Positions 8,170-15,788 of a stretch of 41,492 nucleotides of DNA are shown in pieces. Under the pieces are notes generated by a model. It saw only the letters and a program-made list of their open reading frames with translations, searched no databases and had not been told where the DNA came from. Location of the stretch: NCBI GenBank assembly GCA_021405315.1, contig QWIH01000031.1, positions 1 through 41,492 on the forward strand, written 5' to 3'. The DNA comes from Leptolyngbya sp. PLA1. Its GTDB lineage: Bacteria; Planctomycetota; Phycisphaerae; Phycisphaerales; UBA1924. Position 1 is the first letter of the stretch. Every line of letters starts with the position of its first letter. Position numbers and translations under genes: made by a program.

Positions 8170-8784
8170 ATGAAGAAGATTCTGGTTCTGGCCATGCTGG
8201 CCTCCGCGAGCGCTGCTCAGGCGCAGCTCTGGGTTGAGATTCCCGACGCCCCCGCCGCCCTGCCCTTCACGGCGCAGATGACCGTCGGCGTCGGCCCGCT
8301 GCTCACCATCTCCGGCGGCCCCGACTTCCCCGGCGACACCGTGGATGCCTACTGCATCCACATCTACGACGTCGGCGCGTTCTCCGCGTCCACCGTCGGC
8401 GGCACGGGGATGGACAGCCAGCTCTGGCTGTTCCGTCCGGATGGCACCGGCGTGACCTTCAACGATGACGCCGGCCCGCTCCAGTCCACGATCACCGGCG
8501 CGTTCGTCCCCGGCCCCGGCCTCTACATCCTCGCCGTCTCCGCCTACGACACCGACCCCGTCAACGCCGCGGGCGCTGCCCTGTGGCTTGACACTCCCTT
8601 CGCGGTTGAGCGCGCTCCCGACGGCCCCGGCGCGGCCACCCCGGTTGCCGGCTGGACGGCTGGCCCCGATCTGGCCCCCTACCGCATCTCCCTCACCGGC
8701 GCCACCTACTGCGAAGTCCCCGCCCCCGGCGCCCTCGCGCTCCTGGGTCTCGGTGGCCTCGTCGCCGCCCGTCGTCGCCGCTGA
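8170..8784 (+). CDS. Exported protein with PEP-CTERM-like sorting tag (tandem copy 1)
   Basis: A 204-residue secreted protein. The N-terminus MKKILVLAMLASASAAQA is a signal peptide with cleavage near AQA|Q, preceded by GAAGGAGAG. The body contains SQLWLFRPDGTGVTFNDDAG and GLYILAVSAYD, resembling the bacterial pre-peptidase C-terminal-like beta domain that also appears in its neighbour. The C-terminus is a three-part tag: PAPGALALLGLGGLVA, a hydrophobic helix, then an Arg cluster, the layout used by exosortase/archaeosortase-type sorting. The binding target is unknown. The gene is followed by a strong terminator whose sequence is repeated after the next gene. Confidence 0.82.
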   Translation: MKKILVLAMLASASAAQAQLWVEIPDAPAALPFTAQMTVGVGPLLTISGGPDFPGDTVDAYCIHIYDVGAFSASTVGGTGMDSQLWLFRPDGTGVTFNDDAGPLQSTITGAFVPGPGLYILAVSAYDTDPVNAAGAALWLDTPFAVERAPDGPGAATPVAGWTAGPDLAPYRISLTGATYCEVPAPGALALLGLGGLVAARRRR

Positions 8785-8844
8785 TCCGCGACGACACGTC
8801 TGATGCAACTCGAAAGCCCCGGGAGACATCCCGGGGCTTTTTTT
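8785..8844 (+). repeat. 3'-UTR repeat, copy 1
   Basis: From just after the stop codon to the end of the terminator, this sequence matches 10081-10140 at all but about two positions. The coding sequence of the preceding sorting tag is similar too, extending the related block to about 110 bp. Confidence 0.85.
8813..8844 (+). terminator. Intrinsic terminator after sorting-tag gene 1
   Basis: A 12-bp perfect stem, AAAGCCCCGGGA / TCCCGGGGCTTT, with loop GACA, followed by a T run. It is almost identical to 10109-10140. Confidence 0.93.
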
Positions 8845-9240
8845 CGCGCATCGAGCTGCGGCCGCGGTCCCCAGGCATCCCACCCTCCCCGTCTATTCGC
8901 CACGGCGAGCGGCGTATCGGACTCCCGTATCCCAAGATCCTCTGGTGATTCCCACAGTTCTTGGTCTTGGACGGGTGTAACAGGACACTTTGCACTCAAT
9001 AGGTGTTGAACTTGGGCAAACTCCGGGTAGGTTGTGTTCAGCGCTCGTCTAGGATCGGACTTCGCGACCGAACGCACTCAGCGACTCACACCTGACTGCG
9101 TTCCGTCTAAATCCTTTCGAAATCGGCGCTTACGAACGGTCGCCGCTCGGGTGAGCGGCGATTTTGTGGGACCGACGTGGAGTCCCGTGTTGACCCGGGC
9201 GGCTCGAAAGGGCCCCCCAGAGAGAACGAGGAGTTAGGAC
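8845..9240 (+). other. Intergenic region between the two tandem sorting-tag genes
   Basis: About 395 bp with no convincing gene. It contains a terminator-like hairpin at 9140-9165. A weak promoter-like pair (TTGAAC near 9005, then TAGGTT 16 nt later) could start a short RNA that ends at that hairpin, or a leader of the gene at 9241. The Shine-Dalgarno for that gene (GAGGAG) lies at the right end. Confidence 0.4.
9140..9165 (+). terminator. Terminator-like hairpin with no gene immediately upstream
   Basis: A perfect 9-bp stem, TCGCCGCTC / GAGCGGCGA, with GGGT loop and TTTT directly after, lies 76 nt before the ATG at 9241. It may end an unannotated small RNA or act as an attenuator in the leader. 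Confidence 0.5.
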
Positions 9241-10080
9241 ATGAAGATTGCGTACGGCATTGTGGCGCTCTTGGCCTTGGCGGGTGCGGCGAACGCCCAG
9301 TTCGTCGCGACCAACGCCGGCCCCATCAACAGCGACGGCCCCATCGGCACCGGCACCAACGGGTCCTTCGGCGCGACCTACGGCGGCGCGGGGACCATCT
9401 TCGGGAACGTCGCCTTCACGGGCGATCTGACCTCCAACGACGTCGGGAGCTACCTGTCCGAGGCCCGCTGGAACGTCAAGAACCTCAGCACCGGCGCCGC
9501 CGCCGCCTTCCAGTTCGCCTCCGGCAACACCTGGAGCGGCACGGTCAATGTCGCCGCGACCCGCGGGATGTTCCTGTGGGCGTCCTCGGGCGACAACTTC
9601 TCCTTCGAGGCCTACGAGAGCTACAACGACAGCGGCATCGACGCGTCGTGGTCGAACGTCTCCTTCACGTTCAACAGCGCCACGATCGGCACCCTCGGCA
9701 ACGTGAACGCCGGGGACATCGACTTCGACACCTTCACCTCCACCTTCGACACCGAGATCGCCATCTACACCAGCGCCGGTGTGCTCCTGGGCACGAACGA
9801 TGACGCCCCCAGCAGCCTCCAGAGCCAGATTCTCCTGAACCTCGCCGAGGGCGACTACTACGTCATCATCGGGGGGTACAACAGCCTCTTCGGCAACGGC
9901 GGCGCGTCCGGCGGCAATGCCGCTGGTGACTTCGTACTCAACATCAACGGCGCCAACGCCGGCTCCGGTAGCCTCGCGGCCGGCGGGCTCGCGGCGTACT
10001 CGCTCACCGTGGTTCCCACCCCCGGCGCACTCGCGCTGCTGGGCCTCGGCGGCCTCGTGGCCGCCAGCCGTCGCCGCTAA
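9241..10080 (+). CDS. Exported protein with PEP-CTERM-like sorting tag (tandem copy 2)
   Basis: A 279-residue secreted protein with a clear signal peptide, MKIAYGIVALLALAGAANAQ, and GAGGAG about 9 nt before the start. The body is Gly/Ser/Thr/Asn-rich and acidic, with FDTEIAIYTSAGVLLGTNDD and GDYYVIIGGYN, a pattern of pre-peptidase C-terminal-like beta domains on exported proteins. The C-terminus is PTPGALALLGLGGLVA plus an Arg cluster, the same type of tag as on the gene at 8170. The bodies of the two proteins are not close copies, but tag and 3' UTR are. Probably anchored or released at the cell surface; the function is unknown. Confidence 0.85.
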   Translation: MKIAYGIVALLALAGAANAQFVATNAGPINSDGPIGTGTNGSFGATYGGAGTIFGNVAFTGDLTSNDVGSYLSEARWNVKNLSTGAAAAFQFASGNTWSGTVNVAATRGMFLWASSGDNFSFEAYESYNDSGIDASWSNVSFTFNSATIGTLGNVNAGDIDFDTFTSTFDTEIAIYTSAGVLLGTNDDAPSSLQSQILLNLAEGDYYVIIGGYNSLFGNGGASGGNAAGDFVLNINGANAGSGSLAAGGLAAYSLTVVPTPGALALLGLGGLVAASRRR

Positions 10081-10140
10081 TCCGCGTCGACACGTCTGAT
10101 GCAACTCGAAAGCCCCGGGAGAGATCCCGGGGCTTTTTTT
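10081..10140 (+). repeat. 3'-UTR repeat, copy 2
   Basis: Near-identical to 8785-8844, offset by 1296 bp. It contains the terminator at 10109-10140. Confidence 0.85.
10109..10140 (+). terminator. Intrinsic terminator after sorting-tag gene 2
   Basis: A 12-bp perfect stem, AAAGCCCCGGGA / TCCCGGGGCTTT, with loop GAGA and a T run to 10140. Confidence 0.93.
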
Positions 10141-10155
10141 GGCGGCCATCGTCTT

Positions 10156-10195
10156 TGTGGAAAACAGGTCATCTTGCGCACGTGCCTATTGCACA
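10156..10195. promoter_or_regulatory. DnaA-box-like sites upstream of recA
   Basis: TGTGGAAAA at 10156-10164 is, on the minus strand, TTTTCCACA, a match to TTWTNCACA. TATTGCACA at 10187-10195 has one mismatch. Function is unproven. Confidence 0.3.
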
Positions 10196-10211
10196 AAGCG
10201 TTATGGAATCT

Positions 10212-10226
10212 GGTGCGATTCGCACC
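10212..10226. promoter_or_regulatory. Perfect palindrome at the recA promoter (candidate operator)
   Basis: GGTGCGA-T-TCGCACC, two 7-nt arms around one central base, ends 10 nt before the recA -35. It does not match the known LexA boxes CTGT-N8-ACAG or GAAC-N4-GTTC. Confidence 0.4.
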
Positions 10227-10236
10227 CTACCAAGAC

Positions 10237-10266
10237 TTGACGCAGTCGTTTGGTGTCTGGTATTGT
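10237..10266 (+). promoter_or_regulatory. recA promoter
   Basis: TTGACG (10237-10242), an 18-nt spacer and TATTGT (10261-10266). The leader to the ATG at 10408 would be about 135 nt, long for a housekeeping gene. Confidence 0.6.
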
Positions 10267-10407
10267 CCTGCCAGTCAGGCTCGCGTCCGTCGCCGCCCCT
10301 GATACTGACCCGTGCGTTGGGTATGGATGCCCGCCGGTCAGCCTTGTGACGGAGAGCCCGGTGACTGTCTCCGTTACGGCGGGGGCAGCCCGGCGGAAAG
10401 GATGGCC

Positions 10408-11604
10408 ATGGCAGAGGTCGAAACCAAGGATCGTGCGCGCACCCGCGGGGAAAAGTCGGACGGCAAGGCGGAAGGCAAGGCCGAAAGCCGGGACACGCGG
10501 GCCGCGGTGCAGATCGAAGCGAAGGCTGGGCAGGCCGCCAAGGCCGCTCCCCTTCCCCCGATGGACAAGGAAAAGCGCCGGGCGCTCGACCTGACCGTCC
10601 AGCAGATCGAAAAGACGTTCGGCAAGGGCTCCATCATGCGGATGGACGAGGACGCGTACCTCTCCCATCCGGGCATCTCCACGGGCGCGCTCTCGCTGGA
10701 CCTGGCCCTGGGCGGCAAGGGCATCCCCCGCGGACGCATCGTCGAGATCTTCGGGCCTGAGTCCAGCGGCAAGACCACGCTCGCGCTGACGGTCGCGGCC
10801 CATGCCCAGAAAGAGGGCGGGGTCGCCGCGGTCATCGATGCCGAGCACGCCCTGGACCCCTCCTGGGCCCGCAAGATCGGCGTGAACATCGACGACCTCC
10901 TGGTGAGCCAGCCCGACACGGGCGAACAGGCTCTGGAGATCTGCGAACTGCTGGTGCGCAGCAACGCGGTGGACATCATCATCGTGGACTCGGTGGCGGC
11001 CCTGGTCCCCCGCTCGGAGATCGAGGGAGAGATGGGCGAGTCCTCGGTCGGCGTGCAGGCTCGCCTCATGAGCCAGGCCATGCGCAAGCTCACCGGCATC
11101 ATCGCACGGAGCAACTGTACCGTCGTCTTCATCAACCAGATCCGCGAGAAGATCGGCGTGATGTTCGGCAGCCCGGAGACCACTCCCGGCGGACGGGCGC
11201 TGAAGTTCTACTCGAGCGTGCGCATCGACGTCCGCCGCACCGGCGCCCTGAAGGAAGGCGATGTCACCATCGGCAGCCGCACGCGGGCCCGCGTGGTGAA
11301 GAACAAGATTGCCCCGCCCTTCCGCGATGCGGAGTTCGACATCATGTACACCGAGGGCATCTCGATGGCGGGCGATCTCGTCGACCTCGCCACCGGGTGC
11401 GATGTCATCCAGAAATCCGGGGCGTGGTTCAGCTACGGCGAGATGCGGCTTGGCCAGGGCCGCGAGGCCGCCAAGCAGGTCATCCGCGAGAACCCCGAGC
11501 TGGCCAAGGAGATCCGCGAGAAGGTGCTGAAGATCAAGCTCGCGCAGCCCCTCGCACCGGGCAAGCCCGCTCCGGACGACGACACCGACCCCGGCGAGGA
11601 GTGA
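10408..11604 (+). CDS. recA: Recombinase RecA
   Basis: ATP-dependent strand-exchange protein and SOS co-protease. AAAGGA sits 5 nt before the ATG at 10408; an in-frame ATG at 10402 is nearly equivalent. The 398-residue protein is longer than the usual 350 because of about 50 charged Lys/Ala/Arg-rich residues before the conserved core, which starts at [20 protein letters not shown]. Walker A GPESSGKT is at about 116-123, followed by VIDAEHALD, and the loop 2 region with [20 protein letters not shown] is intact. [10 protein letters not shown] and the C-terminal domain with [13 protein letters not shown] are present. It has its own promoter and terminator. lexA and recX are not adjacent. Confidence 0.97.
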   Translation: MAEVETKDRARTRGEKSDGKAEGKAESRDTRAAVQIEAKAGQAAKAAPLPPMDKEKRRALDLTVQQIEKTFGKGSIMRMDEDAYLSHPGISTGALSLDLALGGKGIPRGRIVEIFGPESSGKTTLALTVAAHAQKEGGVAAVIDAEHALDPSWARKIGVNIDDLLVSQPDTGEQALEICELLVRSNAVDIIIVDSVAALVPRSEIEGEMGESSVGVQARLMSQAMRKLTGIIARSNCTVVFINQIREKIGVMFGSPETTPGGRALKFYSSVRIDVRRTGALKEGDVTIGSRTRARVVKNKIAPPFRDAEFDIMYTEGISMAGDLVDLATGCDVIQKSGAWFSYGEMRLGQGREAAKQVIRENPELAKEIREKVLKIKLAQPLAPGKPAPDDDTDPGEE

Positions 11605-11626
11605 ACCCCCGTGCCCCGCACGCCCC

Positions 11627-11652
11627 AAGCCCGCGCCCGGCGCGGGCTTTTT
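11627..11652 (+). terminator. Intrinsic terminator of recA
   Basis: A 10-bp stem, AAGCCCGCGC / GCGCGGGCTT, with a 3-nt loop, followed by TTT, 22 nt after the recA stop. Confidence 0.85.
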
Positions 11653-11674
11653 CGTGCGCCAAGGGGCACGGGAC

Positions 11675-12880
11675 CTACAGCGCACGCTCCGCGGCGAGTT
11701 CCTCACGCACCGCCCGGGCGAGGTATTCGTACTGCTCCATCGAGTTGTAGAGCTGGGCCGAGATCCTCAGGAACCGATCCGGCCTGTCCGCCAGTCCCCA
11801 GACCGGCACCTGGATACCCCACTTCGCCAGCAGCGCGTCCTGGAGTGCGTCGTGGTAGCGCGTGGGCCGCCGCATCAGCCGCTCCCGTCGCTGAGGGTCG
11901 TGGGGCGGCAGGATGATCGTCGCGATGGAGCCCAGCATGCTCGCCGGCGCCGGCGGCGTCACGCCCCAGGCCTCGCAGAGCATCGTGCGGGCCCGCACGC
12001 ACAGGTCGTGGTTGGCCCGCATCACCCCGGGCCAGCCCTCGGGGACGATCGAGCCCATGGTCTGCACGGCGCGGGGGATGCTGTAGAACCCCGTGTAGTC
12101 GGCCGTGCCCTGGTAGTCAAACTCCGTGAGGAACTGCGACCGCCCCGGCTTGGGTCGCTCCGCGTTGTTCGAGAGCACCAGGGGCCGCAGCCCCGCCTGC
12201 AGATCGGGCCTGACGTACAGAAACGCGGTGCCCTTGGGCGAGCAGATCCACTTGTGGCAGTTCGCGGTGTAGTACGCGGGACGCAGCGCGCCCACATCCA
12301 GGTCGGCGACCATGCCGGGGGCGTGGGCACCGTCCACCAGCACGTCCACGCCCCGGGCCTGCATCGCCGCGACCACCCTCGCCACCGGGAATACCAGCCC
12401 CGTCGGGCTCGTGACGTGGCTGATGAGCGCGAGCCGGGTGCGAGGCGTGACGCCCGCCTCGTACGCACGCACCACGTCGTCCGGACCGCTGATCGGGAAG
12501 GGCAGGCTGACCCGCACCACCTTCGCACCCGCGCGGCCCGCGTAGTACCTCAGCGTGTTCTGGCACGCCGGGTACTCGTGGTCGTTCATCAGCAGCTCAT
12601 CGCCCGCGTTCAGCCTCAGCCCCGCCAGCACCGTGTTCACGGCGGTGCTGGCGTTGGGCAGGAGCGCCAGGTCCGACCATTCACAGCGGAGAAACGCGGC
12701 GAGCGACCGCCTCGCCTCGTCCATCTGATCCGCGTGGCGCTCGACGAAGAACGCGACGGGCTCCGCCTCCAGCCTTTCGCGCCAGGCGGCCTGCTCCTGC
12801 TGCACGACGCGTGGAGTGGCCCCGAAGCTGCCGTGGTTCAGGAAGACCCGTGCGGGGTCCAGCGACCAGTGGTGGCTCAT
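11675..12880 (-). CDS. PLP-dependent class V aminotransferase (isopenicillin-N-epimerase-like)
   Basis: A 401-residue fold-type I PLP enzyme. FLNHGSFGATPRVVQ at 13-27 is the characteristic opening of the isopenicillin-N-epimerase-like branch. DGAHAPG near 183-189 carries the Asp that contacts the PLP ring nitrogen, and NCHKW at 207-211 carries the Schiff-base Lys210. SHVTSPTG and FDYQGTADYT are further family motifs. Members act as cysteine lyases/desulfurases, epimerases or ergothioneine-type lyases; the substrate cannot be told here. The upstream frame to 13522 is antisense to the transporter gene and not counted. It is convergent with recA and divergent from the transporter at 12966. Confidence 0.88.
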   Translation of the reverse strand: MSHHWSLDPARVFLNHGSFGATPRVVQQEQAAWRERLEAEPVAFFVERHADQMDEARRSLAAFLRCEWSDLALLPNASTAVNTVLAGLRLNAGDELLMNDHEYPACQNTLRYYAGRAGAKVVRVSLPFPISGPDDVVRAYEAGVTPRTRLALISHVTSPTGLVFPVARVVAAMQARGVDVLVDGAHAPGMVADLDVGALRPAYYTANCHKWICSPKGTAFLYVRPDLQAGLRPLVLSNNAERPKPGRSQFLTEFDYQGTADYTGFYSIPRAVQTMGSIVPEGWPGVMRANHDLCVRARTMLCEAWGVTPPAPASMLGSIATIILPPHDPQRRERLMRRPTRYHDALQDALLAKWGIQVPVWGLADRPDRFLRISAQLYNSMEQYEYLARAVREELAAERAL

Positions 12881-12951
12881 GGCGGACGGTCTGGGGAGTG
12901 TGGGCATGTGGGGCTCGCGCGTGCCCGCGGGCGCGGTGCTCCGGGGCCAGA

Positions 12952-12957
12952 TAGAGT
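12952..12957 (+). promoter_or_regulatory. -10-like element of the YeiH-type gene (leaderless type)
   Basis: TAGAGT lies 8 nt before the ATG at 12966, and no Shine-Dalgarno is seen. No clear -35. Confidence 0.35.
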
Positions 12958-12965
12958 AGCGGCCC

Positions 12966-13955
12966 ATGGGCGAAGCCCCCCCCAAGCCTGCGGCACCACC
13001 CTGGAAGACCGCGATCTTTCTCGCGTGCGCCCTCGCTGCGGCCGGCCCGTGGTGCCGCACCGACGTCGCGCTCCTGTCCGGCATGCTGCTGGCCCTCCTC
13101 GGATGGACCGCGTTCCCCGCGCATTCCAAGGCGCTGTCGAAGTGGCTCATCCAGGCGTGCGTGGTGCTTCTGGGCCTGCGGATCGACCTCTCGCAACTGC
13201 TCCATGCGGCGGGGGATGGACTGGGACTGGCCATCGGCACCATCGTGGGCACGCTGGCCATGGGCCTCCTCCTCGGCGCCCTGCTCCGGAGCGGACGGGA
13301 TGTGTCGTTGCTGGTTTCATCCGGCACAGCCATCTGCGGCGGGTCCGCGATCGCCGCGGTCGGCTCCGCCATCGGCGCCGCCCCCACCGCCATGGCGGTC
13401 TCCACCGGCGCCGTGTTCGTGCTCAACGCGATCGGCCTGTGGACGCTGCCCCAGATCGGCCACGCGCTCGGCCTCACCGACGCGCAGTTCGGCGCCTGGG
13501 CGGGCGTCGCGCTCCACGACATCGCCAGCGTGGGCGGTGCGGCGAAGGCGTATCACCCCGGTGACGGCACCGCGCTGGAGATCGCCACGGTGGTAAAGCT
13601 CGTCCGCGTGGTCTGGATCTTCCCCATTGCGCTCGCCGCGGGGTGGTGGTGGGCCCGGACGGCGAAGGCCGACCCCGCTGCGCCCGGGCGCGGGTCAAGG
13701 CAGCCGTTCCCCTGGTTCATCCTCGGGTTTGTGGGCGCGAGCGGCCTGCGCACCATGATCCCGGCGCTGGGTGACTGGGCGGGGTCCATCGCGCAGATCT
13801 CCGGCGTGGGCTTCCAGCTCGCGCTGTTCCTGATCGGCGCCGGCCTTTCCGTCCGCGCCCTGCGCGAGGTCGGCTGGAGGGCGCTGGCGCAGGCGGCGGT
13901 GCTGTGGGTCATAGTTGCGGCGACCTCGCTCCTGGCCATACGCTGGACGACCTAG
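12966..13955 (+). CDS. YeiH/UPF0324-family putative sulfate exporter
   Basis: A 329-residue inner-membrane protein with about ten hydrophobic segments. Family marks are VVLLGLRIDLSQLL near 61-74, the glycine-rich GTAICGGSAIAAVGSAIGA near 119-137, and WAGVALHDIASVGGAAKAY near 178-196. The family is called putative sulfate exporter on weak evidence, so the substrate is uncertain. It starts 86 bp from the divergent aminotransferase gene and is followed after 9 bp by a small membrane protein gene with its own AGGAG, probably in one operon. Confidence 0.9.
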   Translation: MGEAPPKPAAPPWKTAIFLACALAAAGPWCRTDVALLSGMLLALLGWTAFPAHSKALSKWLIQACVVLLGLRIDLSQLLHAAGDGLGLAIGTIVGTLAMGLLLGALLRSGRDVSLLVSSGTAICGGSAIAAVGSAIGAAPTAMAVSTGAVFVLNAIGLWTLPQIGHALGLTDAQFGAWAGVALHDIASVGGAAKAYHPGDGTALEIATVVKLVRVVWIFPIALAAGWWWARTAKADPAAPGRGSRQPFPWFILGFVGASGLRTMIPALGDWAGSIAQISGVGFQLALFLIGAGLSVRALREVGWRALAQAAVLWVIVAATSLLAIRWTT

Positions 13956-13964
13956 GAGACAGCC

Positions 13965-14426
13965 ATGGTCCGGACCATCGCCGCCATCGTCGTCGGGTAC
14001 ATCGTGATCGCCGTCACGGTCTTCGGACTCGGCCTTGGCGCGTACGCGGGCATCGGCCCGGAAAATGCCTATCAGGAGCGGAGCTGGCACGCCACCACGA
14101 TCATCGGCCTGCTCATGCTCATCTCGGGGGTTCTGGCGGCGGTCGTCGGAGGCTGGGTCGCTGGGAAGATCGACGGCACGCCGCGGGGCTACCGGGGACT
14201 TGCCGGCGTGCTGCTCGTGCTGGGCCTGGGCATGGCCGCGCTGCAGATGGCGCAGCCCGCACCGCCGCCGCGCACCGAGCCGGTGACGATGAAACTGGCG
14301 ATGGAGCACCGCCGCGACCATCGCGACCCGGCGTGGGTGACGTGGCTGCTGCCGGTGATCGGGAGCGTGGGCGTGATGGTGGGCGGCGCCGGGACGCGGG
14401 GCAAGCCCGAGCCTCTTGCCTCATGA
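13965..14426 (+). CDS. Small integral membrane protein of unknown function
   Basis: A 153-residue protein with four predicted membrane helices, at about 5-28, 43-66, 77-94 and 123-142. The loop after helix 2 carries GGWVAGKIDG, and the loop after helix 3 is Pro-rich (QPAPPPRTEP). I recognise no named family. AGGAG is well placed before the ATG. It follows the YeiH-like gene by 9 bp, suggesting co-transcription. Its stop overlaps the convergent mtnN stop by 6 bp. Confidence 0.75.
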   Translation: MVRTIAAIVVGYIVIAVTVFGLGLGAYAGIGPENAYQERSWHATTIIGLLMLISGVLAAVVGGWVAGKIDGTPRGYRGLAGVLLVLGLGMAALQMAQPAPPPRTEPVTMKLAMEHRRDHRDPAWVTWLLPVIGSVGVMVGGAGTRGKPEPLAS

Positions 14427-15164
14427 CGGGGCTGCGAACGCGCCCAGCAGCACCGCCGAGGTCACCCGCGACTCCACGCGGGTAATGAATGCCTGGAAGT
14501 CGGCGGGCGCCGAATCGTCCGCCGCGTCGGAGATCACGCGGCAAGCGGCGAAGGGCAGTCCCCGCGCGTGGCAGACCTGCGCGACCGCTGCACCCTCCAT
14601 CTCCACGCAGTCCGCCTCGGGAACACGAGCCCTCACGGCGTCACGCGCGGCACCGGAGGTGACGAAGACATCGCCCGTGGCGACGTTGCCGGGGCTGACG
14701 CGGGGCTCACCGGCGCCGAGGGCTGCGAGCGCCGCCCGCGCGTCGGCATCGAGGCTCGCGACCGCCCGGACCGCCGCCTCGAACATCCGCTCACTCCAAG
14801 CCGGATCGGCCTCGAACCACGCGAGACCCGTGAGCGGGACCTCGAACCGCGGGAAGAGGGGTGAGGCGTCAAGATCGTGCTGGATGAATCGGCGCGCGAT
14901 GACCACGTCCCCCACGCGCAGCCGCGGCGAGAGCGAGCCCGCCAGCCCCGTGAAGAGCACGGCGCGGGGCCGGTGGCGCTCGATGAGCGTGGCGGCGGTC
15001 AATGCGGCGGCGACCTTGCCGATGCCCGTGAGAGCGACCACCACGGGCTGCGCCGCGAGCGAGCCGCGCGTCGCGCGGGGCGACTCATCACAGGGGGCTG
15101 CGTCGCGGAGGTGCGTGAGCAGCAGGCTCAGCTCGGCCTCCAGAGCCGCCAGCACCAGGATCAA
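14421..15164 (-). CDS. mtnN: 5'-methylthioadenosine/S-adenosylhomocysteine nucleosidase
   Basis: A 247-residue phosphorylase-superfamily hydrolase that removes adenine from MTA, SAH and 5'-deoxyadenosine. Family marks are ILVLAALEAELSLLL at the start, LTGIGKVAAALTAATLI near 45-61, LFTGLAGSL, VVIARRFIQHDLDASP, ATGDVFVTS, the catalytic-site CVEMEGAAVAQVC, and RVISDAADD with the catalytic Asp. A futalosine-hydrolase-type specificity is the main alternative. The start is a TTG whose last bases overlap the stop of the upstream pmp3-like gene (TTGA), so translational coupling is likely. It is the last gene of the minus-strand run. Confidence 0.87.
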   Translation of the reverse strand: MILVLAALEAELSLLLTHLRDAAPCDESPRATRGSLAAQPVVVALTGIGKVAAALTAATLIERHRPRAVLFTGLAGSLSPRLRVGDVVIARRFIQHDLDASPLFPRFEVPLTGLAWFEADPAWSERMFEAAVRAVASLDADARAALAALGAGEPRVSPGNVATGDVFVTSGAARDAVRARVPEADCVEMEGAAVAQVCHARGLPFAACRVISDAADDSAPADFQAFITRVESRVTSAVLLGAFAAPS

Positions 15165-15340
15165 CGGAGCACTCGCCAGAGGGCGTGGATGAGGCCGGGG
15201 ATCCAGAAGAGGAAGGTGAGCACGATGTTGATGATGAGGTGGAGGCCAAGGCCATCCCTCACCGCAACGGCGACGGGGGGCAGGAGGATCGCGATGATGA
15301 CCATCAGCAGCTTGTTGGACGAGATTCCCTGGTCTGACAT
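15161..15340 (-). CDS. Pmp3/YqaE (UPF0057)-family small membrane protein
   Basis: A 59-residue protein with two membrane helices, the usual size for the family. ILLPPVAVAV in helix 1 and INIVLTFLFWIPGLIHALW in helix 2 are hallmark sequences. Members are stress- or cation-responsive plasma-membrane proteolipids in bacteria, plants and yeast. AGGAG lies about 9 nt before the ATG. It sits between acpS and mtnN on the same strand and shares a TTGA stop/start overlap with mtnN. Confidence 0.92.
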   Translation of the reverse strand: MSDQGISSNKLLMVIIAILLPPVAVAVRDGLGLHLIINIVLTFLFWIPGLIHALWRVLR

Positions 15341-15396
15341 GGAGTGGGACTCCTGGGGCCGTGGCCCGTGGGTTGCGGGGTAGTCTATCGGCAAAG

Positions 15397-15780
15397 TCAC
15401 CCGCCGCACGCGATGACCGAGGCGAGCGCGTGGGAGTCCGTGTGGCTCAGGCTGAGGTGCCACACGGTGATGCCGCGGCCCGCGGCCACCTCCGCCGCCC
15501 GCCCGTGCAGACGCAGGGTCGGTGCGCCGGTCGGCCCGCTCTCGACCTCGATGTCGGACCAGGTGATGCCGGAAGAGAGCCCGGTGCCGAGGGCCTTCAT
15601 GACCGCTTCCTTCGCCGCGAAGCGGGCGGCGAGGTGCTCGACGCGTCGGCGGGAGTCGGCGCGGTACGCCTGCTCACCGGGCGTAAAGACGCGCTCGAGA
15701 AACCGCTCCTCGTGCCGCCCCAGGATCTCCGCGATGCGGGCGATCTCCAACAGGTCGATGCCGTGGCCGACGATGCGCAT
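15397..15780 (-). CDS. acpS: Holo-[acyl-carrier-protein] synthase
   Basis: A 127-residue phosphopantetheinyl transferase that converts apo-ACP to holo-ACP using CoA and Mg2+. MRIVGHGIDLLEIARI has the metal-binding Asp9, and ARFAAKEAVMKALGTG has Glu58, both at the positions seen in E. coli AcpS. The C-terminal WHLSLSHTDSHALASVIA is also typical. The ATG at 15780 is 8 bp after the stop of the fmdB-like gene, so the two are probably cotranscribed. Confidence 0.95.
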   Translation of the reverse strand: MRIVGHGIDLLEIARIAEILGRHEERFLERVFTPGEQAYRADSRRRVEHLAARFAAKEAVMKALGTGLSSGITWSDIEVESGPTGAPTLRLHGRAAEVAAGRGITVWHLSLSHTDSHALASVIACGG

Positions 15781-15788
15781 GGGTGAGC

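Noticed and set aside
8803..9077. Short open frames between the two sorting-tag genes
   Set aside because: They overlap the terminator at 8813-8844, lack a Shine-Dalgarno and encode low-complexity sequence.
10141..10401. LexA/SOS box upstream of recA
   Set aside because: No CTGT-N8-ACAG or GAAC-N4-GTTC site is present; only the unrelated palindrome at 10212-10226 was seen.
12881..13522. N-terminal extension of the class V aminotransferase
   Set aside because: It is antisense to the YeiH-type transporter, and the family N-terminus (FLNHGSFG) starts just after the ATG at 12880.
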